A stretch of DNA of 64,000 bases. Source: Eublepharis macularius. Its lineage: Eukaryota; Chordata; Lepidosauria; Squamata; Eublepharidae. The position numbers and the translations under genes are program-made. The notes below the pieces were generated by a model. That model was given only the letters and a program-made list of their open reading frames with translations, made no database searches and was not told the origin of the DNA. The DNA lies in the NCBI RefSeq assembly GCF_028583425.1, contig NC_072800.1, positions 90,720,501 through 90,784,500 on the forward strand. The letters run 5' to 3'. Below are positions 10,769-21,247 of this stretch, one piece after another; within the stretch, counting starts at the first letter, position 1, and each line of letters opens with the position of its first letter.

Positions 10769-11054
10769 TTGTTACCCCACCAGATGGGAACTCTGATTCT
10801 CAGACCATTCCACCGCAGCTTTTTAAAGGTTTGCAGTTTGCTCTACCAAAGAGAAGGCCCAATTGCACAGGAAGAAGCAAACACCTGGCTTTTTTATTTC
10901 TGAAGCTAAAGGAGAGAGCCACATCGGGTATGGAGAAAGGCAAAAAGAAACTGTGGTGCGGTGGGGAAAGTAGTTTATTTGAATCTCTTGCCCTTGCGTG
11001 TTTCAATGATGATTCTTCAAGGGGATCTGTATAATATCAGCTACTTTTCAAAAC

Positions 11055-11145
11055 AGCATTCAGATGTGAGCTATGACTCACAAAAGCTCACACTCTACCA
11101 CAAATTTTGTTAGTCTTATAGGTGCTACTGGACTCTTACTCTTTT
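11055..11145. repeat. MITE fragment (GCTCACACTCTACCAC type)
   Basis: CACAAAAGCTCACACTCTAC and TTAGTCTTATAGGTGCTACT mark a short piece of the same dispersed family seen at 1.5 and 25.6 kb. Confidence 0.5.
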
Positions 11146-11399
11146 CCTCATCGCAGCAGTTTCTCTGAGAATGAAGTGCAGTGGTCTGACTCAGCCCAGT
11201 CTTTCCCCCCCCCTGTAGTAGAAAACAGCAGAACTAGGGTCCTTGACTCCTTACTCACAGGTCGATGTGTAACCAGGGCAGGCAGCAGCCTAGGGGAATT
11301 GGACCATTTCAAGCAACTGGATTGAGCTCTCATTTGTTATGATTACATTTATGATATGCCTGTCGTCATGGAGCTCTGCACTGCCCTATTTGGGGGGAG

Positions 11400-11567
11400 C
11401 AGATTCCTATTTACTGTGGACCAAAAACCGAACCAAACGAACCAGCCTAAAGTTTGTGGCGGTTCGTCAGAAATGGGATCTGATGAACTGTGGTTCGCGA
11501 ACCACAGACCGGCCTGGTTCGTGCTTAATTTTGGTTCGTATTTCAGTTAGTGCCCATCTCTATCCTC
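11400..11567. mobile_element. hAT-like MITE, shorter GGTTCG-rich copy
   Basis: It shares ACCGAACCAAACGAACC, GGCGGTTCGTCAGAAATG, GGCCTGGTTCGTG and TTAGTGCCCATCTCTA with the element at 7.4-7.8 kb. The left end is eroded and no target duplication is visible. Confidence 0.6.
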
Positions 11568-11748
11568 CAGATTAGAGTCCTGCCGCTCTTAACCACTACA
11601 TCAAAATGCCTTCTGGGTGACCTTGGACCATTCTTGTTCAGCCTACCTGGCCTACCTCACAAGGTTCTTGTGAGGATAAAATGGAGGAAGGGCAAGCTAC
11701 AGAGGCTGCCCTGAGCTCCTTGGCAGGATAAAAATGTGCCAGATAGAT
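11568..11748 (-). mobile_element. SINE/CORE remnant
   Basis: The segment GGGTGACCTTGGACCATTC, then CTACCTCACAAGGTTCTTGT and GAGGATAAAATGGAGGAAGG, matches the core and 3' part of MIR/CORE-type SINEs common in sauropsids. The head is too eroded to confirm orientation. Confidence 0.45.
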
Positions 11749-12450
11749 CATCCCACTTTTCGGCCTAGCCTGTTTGCTGAGTGTGCTTATGAGAGAGCAG
11801 TTTCAGCGGCACTGCCTTTTGAGGCTGTGTTTGTGCCTGGGGACACCTGTCACCATGGAGGGTGACAGAGGCCTAACAGCTCACGTCACACAGGCTGCCA
11901 AACAGCTGTCAGGCCCTCACAGTTTTCTATCATTGCCTGCTGGAGCACCTGATGGACATGGACAGGCCGGGTTTAAGTACCTCATACGTGCTCCGCAACT
12001 CCCAGAGGAGCAAACGCGCAGTGTCTGATAATGACCAAATCGTGCGGCGTGTGCAGAGAGCCTGCCGCCTTGATCCTCAAGTGCCTTAATGCTTTAATCT
12101 GTCTGCAGATCAGCCACAAAATGACTTCATTGCTAAAGTTTCCTATTGAGAGCCATGCCATGCCTGAAGATTGACGGAGTTCCTTTCACGCCAAAGAGGG
12201 CTTTGGGTGAAGGTGACAGACTTGCCATTCCCGGTCACAAATTGGAAGGGACTAAAAATCCGTCTGGTCTACCATCCCAAGGCAGTCCCACCCGTCTCCC
12301 AGCCCAGCCACCTGCTCCAGTCAATCTATGCAAACAGACTACAGAAAGCATGAAAGCGAGAAAATGGCTCCAGGTGCCTCAAGAAAGGAAGCCAAACTGC
12401 AAAGTAAGACAGAAAATCCCAAACACAGGGCGGGCTTGACTTCACAAGCA
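11749..12450. other. Unassigned unique-looking intronic sequence
   Basis: No recognisable family, splice-flanked exon or RNA gene was seen. Open frames of 84 and 97 codons on the plus strand have no recognisable domain and no supporting splice or start context. Confidence 0.3.
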
Positions 12451-12451
12451 G

Positions 12452-12604
12452 TCCAGTGCTGTCATACACGCTGAATAATGAACTTTCAATCCATTTTCAG
12501 CGCACTTTACTGTGAGAAATGGTAAAATCTACTTGCAAATGGTCACTAAAGTGCATTGGAAGTCGATTGAAAGTGCATTGCTCAGCATGTGTGAAAGTAA
12601 TGTC
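12452..12604. repeat. Short foldback MITE
   Basis: GTCATACACGCTGAATAATG / ACTTTCAATCCATTTTCAGC on the left and GATTGAAAGTGCATTGCTCA / GCATGTGTGAAAG on the right form imperfect inverted arms around a 50-60-bp centre. Confidence 0.55.
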
Positions 12605-12689
12605 TTCATTTCAGTTGTGAATATTTTTAGTAACGTCAGTGGGAAAGTATATGTTCATCTGGGAGTGTCAACCTTTGTCTCCAAGTAGA

Positions 12690-13100
12690 ATTTTTAAATA
12701 TATTTTGTTGGATTTATATCCCGCCCTTCCCACAAGCGAGCTCTGGGAGGATCACAACATCATAAAATCATAACAACCACAATTTAAAATACAATAAATA
12801 GTTAAAATCATTAAAAAAATAAAATCCACATCTCATTAAAAAGTGGAGCGGAAGAAAGGAAAACAGGATAGCTGGCCAGCTCCTCAACTACGCTCATAGG
12901 CCTGGTGGAACATCTCCGTTTTACAGGCCCAGCAGAACTGTAACAAGTCCCGCAGGGCCCGGGTCTCAACTGGGAGAGCGTTCCACTAGGCCGGAGCCAG
13001 AGCCGAAAAGGCTCTGGCCTTGGTTGAGGCCAAGTGAGCATCCTTGGGGTCAGGGAAAAACCAGTACTTGGGGCAACCTAATGTCCTTGGACAGCCTTTT
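12690..13100 (-). mobile_element. L2-like LINE 3' end
   Basis: Read on the minus strand it shows the degraded LINE C-terminal segment (CTGGCTCCGGCCTAGTGGAA, CGGGCCCTGCGGGACTTGTT, CTGTAAAACGGAGATGTTCC) and then the L2-type tail with GGGCGGGATATAAATCC. Frameshifts are frequent, so it is older than the copy at 57 kb. Confidence 0.65.
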
Positions 13101-13229
13101 TCAGATTTTAAGGAATAGCAAGGTTACTTGACACCCTTGAATTTGTCTACAGAACTAGACTGCACTCCCAGCTTCTTCAAACAGAATTGCACCATCTTTA
13201 ATCAACATCGTTGTGAAGATGATGATTAT

Positions 13230-13490
13230 CTGGGCTTTTTTTCTGGGAAAAGAGGTGGTGGAACTCAGTGGGCTGCCCTTGGTGAAAATGATCACATGGC
13301 TGGTGGCCCCGCCCCCTGATCTCCAGACAGAGGGGAGTTGAGATTGCCCTCTGCGCCGCTCCAGCGGTGCAGAGGGCAATCTAAACTCCCCTCTGTCTGG
13401 AGATCAAGGGGCGGGGCCACCAGCCATGTGACCATTTTCAAGAGGTTCTGGAACTCCATTCCACCATGTTCCAGCTGAAAAAAAGCCCTG
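13230..13490. mobile_element. Foldback hAT MITE beside the OBSCN splice donor
   Basis: The arms are about 125 bp and nearly perfect (CTGGGCTTTTTTTC at left, GAAAAAAAGCCCTG at right), meeting at a GCGCCGCTCCAGCGGTGC-type centre. Flanking 8-mers are ATGATTAT (13,222-13,229) and ATTATTAT (13,491-13,498), 7 of 8 matching. It ends 33 bp from the OBSCN exon, only 27 bp past the donor hexanucleotide. Confidence 0.8.
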
Positions 13491-13522
13491 ATTATTATAA
13501 TAGTTCAACTACAGCTACCCAC

Positions 13523-14666
13523 CTTTGACTGTGACCAGCACAGAACTGTAGGTCTGCCCGGCCAGGTTGGAAGCCGTACAAGTATAGAGACCGTTATCGA
13601 CCTGCTTGCAAAAGAGGATCTTCAGCACAAAATTCTCCTGTTCATCCTCGTAGATGATGTGCCGTCGCCCTTCAAGGATTACTTCTCCATCCTTTTTCCA
13701 AACAATTTCTGGCTTGGGTTCGCCTGTAACATAGCAGCTCATCTTGGCGTGTTTCCCCTCTGTAACGGTGAAGCTACGTGTTGCGATACCATAGGAAGAA
13801 CCATCACCCCGGAAGCCCTTGGCAGTCAAGCTGGCAGCCCTCTCATAATCCAGGGAGAGGTTCAAGCCAATTTTTGATCGCCCTTCTGTGGAGGAGTATG
13901 CAGTAGAGATCACCGAGTCAGTAGTGGATAGGTCTGTCTTTCTGATCTCTTCCCGGCGTTTTTGCAAGTGAGACAGCAGCGGTGAAGTCTTGGTATAGCC
14001 TATGTCTACGTTGTGCCGAGTACCACCGGGGCTGTAAGAATCTGGCGTATCCACAACCAATGCAGCAGCAGCACTAGCAGCCCCAAGAGGGTTCTCTGCC
14101 CGGCAAGTGTAGGTTCCACTATCCACTAACCGTGTACTTTGGATCTTCAGTGCATTTTTCTCCCCCTGAGAGTCAATCTGGATACGGTTAGACTCCGATC
14201 GCCCACCCAGGTGTCTCCCATCTTTCTCCCAGTTCACAGACAGTGGAGGGCTGCCCTGAACAATGCATTTGAACATAGCGTCTTCCCCCATGATCACTCT
14301 GATAGAAGTAGGTTTCTGAATGAAGTAAGGGGCCGATTCGGTCACCGTGGTTTGCTCTCCAACTTTGATACTGACAGCAGCAAAAGCTTCCCCGATGGTG
14401 TTCTTGGCCCTGCAGATATACTGGCCGCTGTCCTCCAGGCCCAAGTCATAAATCGTCAGACGATACAAGTCGCCATCTTCCACCATTTTAAACCTTCCCC
14501 CTGTCTGGATAGGAAGTTTATCTTTCTCCCAGCTCACCAGCGGAATGGGGTTTCCAATGATTTGGCAACTTAGAGTGGCATCTTTCCCCATGGATACCAC
14601 GAAGGCCTTAGGCCTCGTTAAGAACCTGGGAACTCCACTGTAGGAATTATAATCCATCTTGAGATC
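13523..14666 (-). CDS. OBSCN: Obscurin, first coding exon (three Ig domains)
   Basis: The exon encodes the N-terminal 378 residues of obscurin, the giant sarcomeric scaffold that links M-band and Z-disc titin to the sarcoplasmic reticulum. The ATG is at 14,657 after nine exon bases; the acceptor (a pyrimidine run ending TTTTCTAG) precedes 14,666. The donor GTGGGT follows 13,523, leaving phase 1. Three Ig domains are visible, each with its Cys pair and core Trp: Ig1 C31-W43-C82, Ig2 C131-W143-C185, and Ig3 C308-W320-C360. An 85-90-residue polar linker separates Ig2 from Ig3. In mammals Ig1 binds titin M10 and Ig3 binds myomesin. The opening GVPRFLTRPKAFVVSMGKDA and the GKHAKMSCYVTGEPKPEIVW stretch fit obscurin far better than its paralogue OBSL1. 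All later exons would lie left of position 1. Confidence 0.93.
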
Positions 14667-14947
14667 CTAGAAAAGAAGAGGAAACAGTAAAAGAAAATTC
14701 TTTAGGAGAAACAATCAGACTTTTAGAATAATCAATGCAGGGCAGCATTTTACAGAGATCACATGGATTTCCTTGACCGTAATAACTGCTTTTCATTCTT
14801 CTTCAGCCCATGAGCTCCAAGGTGGTCTCCCTCTATCAATTTGTCAGTCCTCTAAATTTTTATCCTACTCTTTGCTAGTTTACAACTGCTTGCGTACACA
14901 AGGAATTTAGCTCTTCATCCTTCCCCAGTTTCAGCATTCCCCTTTCA

Positions 14948-15033
14948 GTGAAATCCTAAGCAGAGTTACTCCAGTTTAAGCCCATTGAAATCAATGAGCT
15001 TAGATTGGGGTAACTCTCCTTAGGATTTCACTG
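14948..15033. repeat. 86-bp palindromic MITE, copy 1
   Basis: CAGTGAAATCCTAAGCAGAG and its near-complement CTCTCCTTAGGATTTCACTG bracket the centre CCCATTGAAATCAATGAGCT. Further copies are at 44,978, 48,629 and 59,955; the usual start word is CAGTGCAATCCTAA. Confidence 0.8.
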
Positions 15034-15362
15034 TTAGCAATCTCAAATTCCCAGACAACACACACCAGGAAATCTCACATGTGAGGACTCCCCAAAGGAA
15101 TTGTTTTGTTCACTGCTATACACAGGGCCATATCATCGTCCAACCAAAAATGAGACCACAGAACCAACGGCTCAAATGTCTGACTGGCCCACCCAAAACA
15201 AGACATCGGATTAGTTTATGAATGAGTTGTTTTTAATATCACCAAGTGATATTCTATCTAGACCCACCAATATCAACTTTCCACTTAGTTAATGAATTAC
15301 AGAGCACGTGAAACAATGTCTTCACTTAGATAATCTATTGCTTGACACTTTGGCTGGTTCCG

Positions 15363-15620
15363 CATGCCATTATAGGGATGGCCCACACACGGAACACTGG
15401 AGATGTCTCCATTTGCAAAACGGTTGCGGGTCATTTGGCTTCCTTTTTTTTTGGTGCCTTTTCTGTGACCGCAGAAAGAGCGTTCCAAGAAAAGGCACAC
15501 ACACACACACAAAAACCCAGAAGCCAAACAGCCCACAACCATTTTGCAAATGGAGATATCTGCATTCCTGGGGAGAAAACTGCCAGTATTCCGCGAGTGG
15601 GCCGTCTCTTTAAGGGCATG
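15363..15620. repeat. Foldback MITE
   Basis: The outer arms are CATGCCATTATAGGGATGGC and, inverted, CATGCCCTTAAAGAGACGGC. The inner arms share TCTCCATTTGCAAAACGGTT. A CA repeat lies in the centre. Two mirror-image open frames are spurious. Confidence 0.65.
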
Positions 15621-15629
15621 TGAAAATGG

Positions 15630-16110
15630 CCTTTATTTACTTCAATTATACCCTGCCTTTCTCTCCAATGGGGACTCAAAGTAGCTTACATTGTTCTCCT
15701 TGCTTCTATTTTAGCCTCACAACAACACTGTAAGGAAAGTTAGACTCAGGGCCAAACCATAAGTGACGCCTGACACAGGTTGGACACTTGCCAGCTTCCC
15801 TCAAGTTTTGATGGGAAATGTAGGCAGCTTGGCGGAATGCTGGACAAGTGACAGTTGAAAAGTCCATTGGACAGCAGTCGGAGAGCCAAGCTGCAAGACT
15901 AGGATGCCTACATTTCCCATCAAAACCTGAGGGAAGCTGACAAGTGTCCAACCTGTGCCTTTTGTCACTTGTAGTTTCGCTCTGAGAGAGTGTGACCAAC
16001 CTAAAGTCATCCAGAAAGTTTCTATGGCAGACTGGGGATTTTAACTTGGGTTTCCTAGATCCTAGTCTGACGCTCTAACCACTAGGCCACACTGGCTCAT
16101 AGATTCTGTG
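15630..16110 (-). mobile_element. tRNA-headed CORE-type SINE split by a MITE
   Basis: Read on the minus strand, a tRNA-like head (TAGTGGTTAGAGCGTCAGAC, B-box-like word near 16,045) leads into a core ending at TTTAGGTTGGTCACACTC. The SINE resumes at 15,750 with CTGAGTCTAACTTTCCTTAC, GTTGTTGTGAGGCTAAAATA and AGGCAGGGTATAATTGAAG. The intervening 15,748-15,985 is a younger inverted-repeat MITE (GAAACTACAAGTGACAAAAG at one end, CATAAGTGACGCCTGACAC at the other). Its arms share CATTTCCCATCAAAAC. Confidence 0.65.
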
Positions 16111-16139
16111 CAGTCCTGTCTGAATTGGCCAAACTATAA

Positions 16140-16300
16140 GAGAGCTAGCATCGCATAGTAGTTAGAGGGCTCAAGTAGAACCACAGAGGCCTAGGATCAA
16201 ATCCACACTCAGTCACAGCAGTCTAGACACAAATGTGTGTTTTTCTTGCAACCGTATGTGTGATTTCCTCAAATCGTTACCTACAAGCTTCCAGCTACCT
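16140..16300 (+). mobile_element. SINE head fragment
   Basis: CATAGTAGTTAGAGGGCTC (A-box-like) and AGGATCAAATCCACACTC (B-box-like) resemble the tRNA-derived head of the SINEs above. The rest of the element is not clear. Confidence 0.4.
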
Positions 16301-16681
16301 CATAGAGGTGTGCTAAGAATGCATGTTTCATGACTCCCCCCCCCCCTTTTTTTCGTCTGGCTATTCCGTACCACATCTACCTTCAACATTGGAAATAAGC
16401 ACAGGAGGAAACTGATGGGGTAGAATTAAGCAACTCCCAACCTGCCAATTTCCCACTGCATACATGCCCATCTTCCCCACGTGACTGCAAAAAAGCAAAT
16501 ACAAATCTGGAAAGAACCCCCATTAGCAGGGCTTTTTTTCAGCCGGAATGCGGTGGAACGGCGTTCTGGCACCTCTCCCTGCAGCCCAAGACTTCCCCAC
16601 CGGCCAGCTGAAGCCGGGGAAACCCCAAACAGGCTTTAAACTTCAGCTGAAAGGAGAGGGATTCCCCTCCTCCCAGCTGAA

Positions 16682-16835
16682 GCCTTCCTTCCTTCTTTCC
16701 ATGTCTGTCTTTCTTTCTCTCTCTCTCTCTTTCCTTCTTTCTCTTCCTTTCTTCTTTCCTCCCTCCCTCCCTCCCTTTCTCTTTCCTTCTTTCCACGTCT
16801 TTCTTTCCCTTCCTTTCTCTTTCTTTCTCCCAGTC
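16682..16835. repeat. Pyrimidine microsatellite (CTTT/CCTT)n
   Basis: About 150 bp of interrupted TTCC, TTTC and CTCCC units. It produces Ser/Phe/Leu-rich and Arg/Lys/Glu-rich open frames on opposite strands that are not genes. Confidence 0.9.
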
Positions 16836-17054
16836 TCACTCTTCAGTCATAAATACACCAGTGGAGATTAGTTACCTATCCATAAGCCCTCTCTCCGGAA
16901 CAAATCTGGGACTGCAAATGTACTTTGAGAATTAGCCCTGCTAAAGAATGAGTGCTCGAAATTCAGAGAGCACCTCTCAGCAATCTTGAGAGGGCAGCTA
17001 CTGCAAAAAGTACATTGAAACAGAATGATTATATGCAGGCTCCAGCACTTGAGG

Positions 17055-17426
17055 CAGCTTACTGTTGCCTCTGTGCGCGCGCGCCTGTGTGCAAGCACAC
17101 ACCGGACTGCGAGATGATGTCACTGCGTGTGACATCATCACGCAGGGGCTGGCACGGCGCATGGCGGGCCTTCCAGCCCTCCCATTCAGTTGCTTGGCGG
17201 GCCAGGCGCAGCCGGCGGCCAGGACAGCTGTGCCTGGCCCACAGAGCAACTGAATGAGAGGGTGCCCGCTCAGCTGCCCCACGCTGCTGCCACCAGCACA
17301 CGCTCCTGGCCGGCAGCGGCGGTAGCTCTGTGGCGTGCGCCGCTGCCCCAGGGCAGCGCCCCTCTGGCACCTTAGCGCCCTGAGGCGGCGGCCTCACCAG
17401 CCTCAATGGGCGGGCCGGCCCTGATT
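17055..17426. repeat. GC-rich repeat with GGGCCGGCCCTG end
   Basis: Very GC- and CpG-rich, ending in CAATGGGCGGGCCGGCCCTG, a CCCTG-type transposon end. It contains inverted words (CATTCAGTTGCTTGGCGGGC with GCAACTGAATG). It probably represents a hAT-type MITE rather than a CpG-island promoter: no gene start is attached. The left end is unclear, possibly at the CAGGGCTTTTTTTCAGC near 16,531. Confidence 0.45.
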
Positions 17427-17519
17427 ATACGATGACTCTACACCCCAGTTCTTAACCCAAATTATAATTTTCTGCTGCTGCTTGTTGAGCTATTCCACCC
17501 CTGCCTAATCTTCTTGTTT

Positions 17520-17640
17520 TGTCCGTCTATTGTGGGTTTTTAAAAATGTGTTGTTCACTTATTTTAGATTTTGTAAGCCGCTTTGAGTCCTGCTTTGCAG
17601 GTGACAAGCAGGGTGCCATTATTTAAAATAAAAATATTCC
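17520..17640 (+). mobile_element. LINE 3' tail fragment
   Basis: TTTTGTAAGCCGCTTTGAGT followed by GGTGCCATTATTTAAAATAA resembles the 3' tails of L2/CR1-related LINEs (AGCCGCTTTGAGTC then a short A-rich run). Confidence 0.5.
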
Positions 17641-17778
17641 CGCACCTCTCTTCAAAAAACTCTCAAGATCACAGAGAGGCACCTTCAGAACTTTTAGCCC
17701 TCAGTGCTCACCAGGGCTGATCCCTAGAACATATTTGCAAACCCAGGAGTCTGTCCCAGTAACTGGATAACCCCTAGC

Positions 17779-17983
17779 TGGGTTGCCAGCCTCCAGGTAG
17801 TGGCTGGAGATCTCCCGGAATTACAGCTGGTCTCCAGGCCACAGAGATCAGTTCGCCTGGAGAAAATGGCTACTTTGGGGGGTGGACTCTATGGAATTAT
17901 GCCATGCCAAGGCCCTTTCCCTCCCCAAACCCCACTTTCTCCAGGTCCCTCCCCCCCCCCCCCCAGATCTCCAGGCAACCCTA
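17779..17983. repeat. MITE of the GGGTTGCCA family
   Basis: From GGGTTGCCAGCCTCCAGG to CCAGGCAACCC, with TAGCT on both flanks. The interior words are GGCTGGAGATCTCCCGGAAT and AGAAAATGGCTACTTTGG. It is nearly identical to the copy at 18,966. Confidence 0.75.
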
Positions 17984-18465
17984 GCTGAAGGTGAGGTGGC
18001 AATCTCATACTCAGGATAAAAATATGCCCCCATAATCATCTCCTACATTTCAATAGAACAGAGGCACAGCAGTCTGCTCGTCCCAAAGAACTAGATCACT
18101 AGAGTTGCCCTCCCCCAATGTGTTTTCCACATTTTGTGCTTTCGCTGGAAATATTTTTCTTTGAACCGTCAGACTGGGTGGAGAAAAGATCTTCGGGTCT
18201 CGGGAACCTTCCCTCACCGAGATAACCTTTTAGCCAGTCTGCATATCTCTGAAATCAGGGGGCAGGTCCTCAAGGTAAAAAGAGCATTGCTTTCAGCCAG
18301 GACTGCACCCTAGCACCCTATCGTTTCTCATCATCAAGCAGTTCCATGACTGAAATGAATGCCAGAATGTTTTCTAGCCTTTTGCAATGTTGAAAAGTTG
18401 TCGGATCTTCCTTAGGAATAGCTTTCCAGCCCCCCCCATCTTAAAAGTTGAGGTCAACTCTGGGG

Positions 18466-19212
18466 CAGGGTCGTATTAACGCATGGCCGGGCCCCTAAGC
18501 TTTCAGGTATTTGGGGCCCACTCCAGCACTTCAATCTTTCGCCCCACTACAGGTGACAGCCTGACCCTGGACCGGTAGTTACTAGACCGCAGTACATAGT
18601 CCTCCTATATCCATTTTGAGGGTCTCCTGGAGAATTCTTCTCACAATTTATTAAACTATTTTTATTGTGCAAGTAGAACTCTCCAGGGAATCACATTCTG
18701 GGGGTATAGTTGTTCAGTACTGTAATATTTTGAAGTGAATAAAAATTTTATTATTTATTAAAAATATATATAATTTATATTGTTTTAATATAAGAGGCAA
18801 TCTGTTTCACTTCAATAAGGAAGCAGTTAATCATCTTATTAATCGAGGCTATGTAAGAGAATCAATTAATTGCAATTTATGTGGGGTGTGCCTCTGCAAA
18901 AGAAATTGATGGGCCCCTAGTCCCTGCGGGGCCCCTAGGCTCAGGCCTAATCAGCCTGATGAGTAGGGTTGCCAGCCTCCAGGTAGTGGCTGGAGATCTC
19001 CCGGAATTGCAACTGGTCTCCAGGCCACAGAGATCAGTTCCCCTGGAGAAAATGGCTACTTTGGGGGTGGACTCTATGGAATTATGCCATGCCAAGGTCC
19101 TTTCCCTCCCCAAACCCCACTTTCTCCAGGTTTCTCCAGGTTTCACCCCCCAGATCTCCAGGAATTTCCCAACTTGGAGCTGGCAACCCTACTGATGAGT
19201 AATATGGCCCTG
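18466..19212. mobile_element. hAT-like element with a nested GGGTTGCCA MITE
   Basis: The outer ends are CAGGGTCGTATTAACGCATG and TGATGAGTAATATGGCCCTG. The flanks CTCTGGGG (18,458-18,465) and CTTTGGAG (19,213-19,220) match at 6 of 8. Inside, a GGGTTGCCA MITE at 18,966-19,190 is bracketed by CTGATGAGTA on both sides (18,956-18,965 and 19,192-19,201). The insertion order is therefore clear: the MITE is younger than its host element. Confidence 0.7.
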
Positions 19213-19739
19213 CTTTGGAGGAAATTAATTGCAGGGTGTTAACTAACTAATCACAAAATTGCCAAAACATCAATGACAAGATAGAGATTGCTTGGTGGCA
19301 CCGCTCCCCGCCCCCCGGTTATTCCACATTTCTTTCTCTAAGAGCTTCTACTGCCCACCGACAAAACTTGTTCTAAGACACATTTAAAATATTCTTTTTG
19401 AGAACGGAGAGCAGGGAACAACACTCAGATCCAGAAAAGCAGCCGGCCTGTCTGTTTTATCCTACTGCAATTCTGCACAAAAAGCAAAAAGAAAAAGAAA
19501 AGGGCAGGCACCGCCATTAGAACTACTCGACAACAGCGCTGAGCTTTCGCTCTTAAAATAGACTCAGCTGCTTCTCTCCATCTTTTCTCAGAGTCCATCT
19601 GTAGAAATGCAAGTTGAAACCAAGGGAGAATGACAAACAGGGAGGGGGCAGCTGTGGTTAGGATTAATACTGGCCTGGGAGGAGGAACGAGGTCAGAAAA
19701 ATAACCGGGTTTTGTTTAAATATTAGGGATGGAGCCCGA

Positions 19740-19940
<201 letters not shown>

Positions 19941-20296
19941 GACCAATTTCTTCTACATACTGTCACCAGGCTGAGATGGAGGAAAAAAATTCCAGCCATC
20001 GCTTGTCACACATGGGCTACCACATTGCTCAAGAAAGTCTAAATTAAGCAGCTAAATTGTCCCTCGTCCTAGGCAAAGAGCTCCCTGATTTCTTCTGTGC
20101 CACAGAGGTGAAGCTGCTGAATTCTACCAGCCAAGCAGAGCTCTAAGGAAGGTCTTCCCAATTTCTTGACCTTCAGCTTTCATTGCTAGGTCCGGTCCTA
20201 CAAACATCTGCAAACAACAGATGTCAATAAACACACCCACCCTCCAAAAGGATTTTCCTGTTCCTCAGAGACAAGAGATGAAATGCAGTACCTTAC

Positions 20297-20360
20297 CTGG
20301 AGTCTTTTTATATTTGGACGGAAAAGGCCGCTTTCATTGAGGCGAAGGAAAGTAGATCCT
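20297..20360 (-). other. OBSCN: Candidate OBSCN 5' untranslated exon end (splice donor)
   Basis: On the minus strand, GACTCCAG is followed by GTAAGG (donor at 20,296-20,291), a strong match to the vertebrate donor consensus. It lies 5.6 kb upstream of the OBSCN ATG exon, whose own acceptor requires an upstream untranslated exon. The sequence just 5' of it is GTCCAAATATAAAAAGACTC; its AT block is too close to the donor to be that exon's TATA box. The exon's 5' boundary is unknown. This is an inference from position and consensus only. Confidence 0.4.
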
Positions 20361-20599
20361 TAGTCTGCTGGTACAAATGGGGTCAACGGGTGAAGGGGGC
20401 ATGGGGAGACCAAACGGTTTTGGTTCCCCCCTCCCCACCAAGTGAGAAATAAAACAGAAACCTCAGTGAGGTCGGGGAGGTGCTGAAGGAGCTCCCCCAG
20501 TCCCCCTGAGCAGCTTCGGCGCTGAGGGTTTAGCCTGTAGTCAGCCCCTCCCTTAGCCTGCCTTCCTCCAGTCAACTTGGATAGCTGGCATGCCTGCTG

Positions 20600-20645
20600 C
20601 TCTCCCCCTGCCTCCCATTTCCAAAATAGCCTTGGGTATCATTTA
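20600..20645 (-). promoter_or_regulatory. Possible CArG-like muscle element upstream of OBSCN
   Basis: On the minus strand AAGGCTATTTTGGAAATG contains GCTATTTTGG, one base from the SRF CArG box (CC, six A/T, GG). It lies about 300 bp upstream of the candidate 5' exon. SRF control is common for sarcomere genes, but a single near-match has little weight. Confidence 0.25.
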
Positions 20646-20904
20646 TCAGGGAGATTAAGTTTCATGTGGCAGAGAAGGACGAGACATAGGTTTAGGAAAC
20701 CCACTGGGACCCACCAAAAAGCCATCCGTTGACAGCGTGCCTGCAGGCAGCCCCCCCCCCCCGCCCCATCAGCAGGCTTAGGTCAGGCATGACCCTTTCT
20801 CAAGCACGTTTTTATCACCCATAACCCAGTTGTGTCACACAACAAGGATGCAAAAGCTCGTTTTCCTTCTTGCATGTGTTTGGAAGGATAAAGAGAATGT
20901 CTTC

Positions 20905-21045
20905 TTATACACCCAGGATAAAGCCGATCACCACTTTGGGGTCAGGAAGCAATTTTCCCCAGGCCAGTTGGGTTAGGGATCCTGATGGTGTTTTGCCATC
21001 TTCTGGGCATGGAGCAGGGTGGTCACCCAAATGAACAGGCGCCAT
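20905..21045 (+). mobile_element. CR1-like LINE fragment
   Basis: GATCACCACTTTGGGGTCAG, GGGATCCTGATGGTGTTTTG and CATCTTCTGGGCATGGAGCA match the CR1 3' segment seen at 10.2-10.5 kb. Confidence 0.65.
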
Positions 21046-21247
21046 TTTGTCTGTTGTTCCAGGCACTTCATTCTTCTGCATATGTGACCCACGTAAGGTG
21101 AGACTGAAATAGAGTCACAGTTTTGTGAAATTCGCCATAGTTTTGAAGTGAACCTGTAGCTGATGGCAGAGGAGGTTTTCTGTTTCAGGGGCCCTGCACA
21201 CAGTAAGCAAAGGCCTAAGCCCGCTTAGCCTAGGACCCACCAGAGCC

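Noticed and set aside
13515..14657. OBSL1 instead of OBSCN
   Set aside because: The Ig1 opening, the Ig2-Ig3 linker and the Ig3 sequence fit obscurin; the OBSL1 N-terminus differs strongly.
16531..16925. Complete hAT element starting CAGGGCTTTTTTTCAGC
   Set aside because: A left end like that of the 13.2-kb MITE is present, but no matching right end or target duplication was found.
17055..17426. CpG-island promoter
   Set aside because: No gene start is attached and the segment has a GGCCCTG transposon-type end with inverted internal words.
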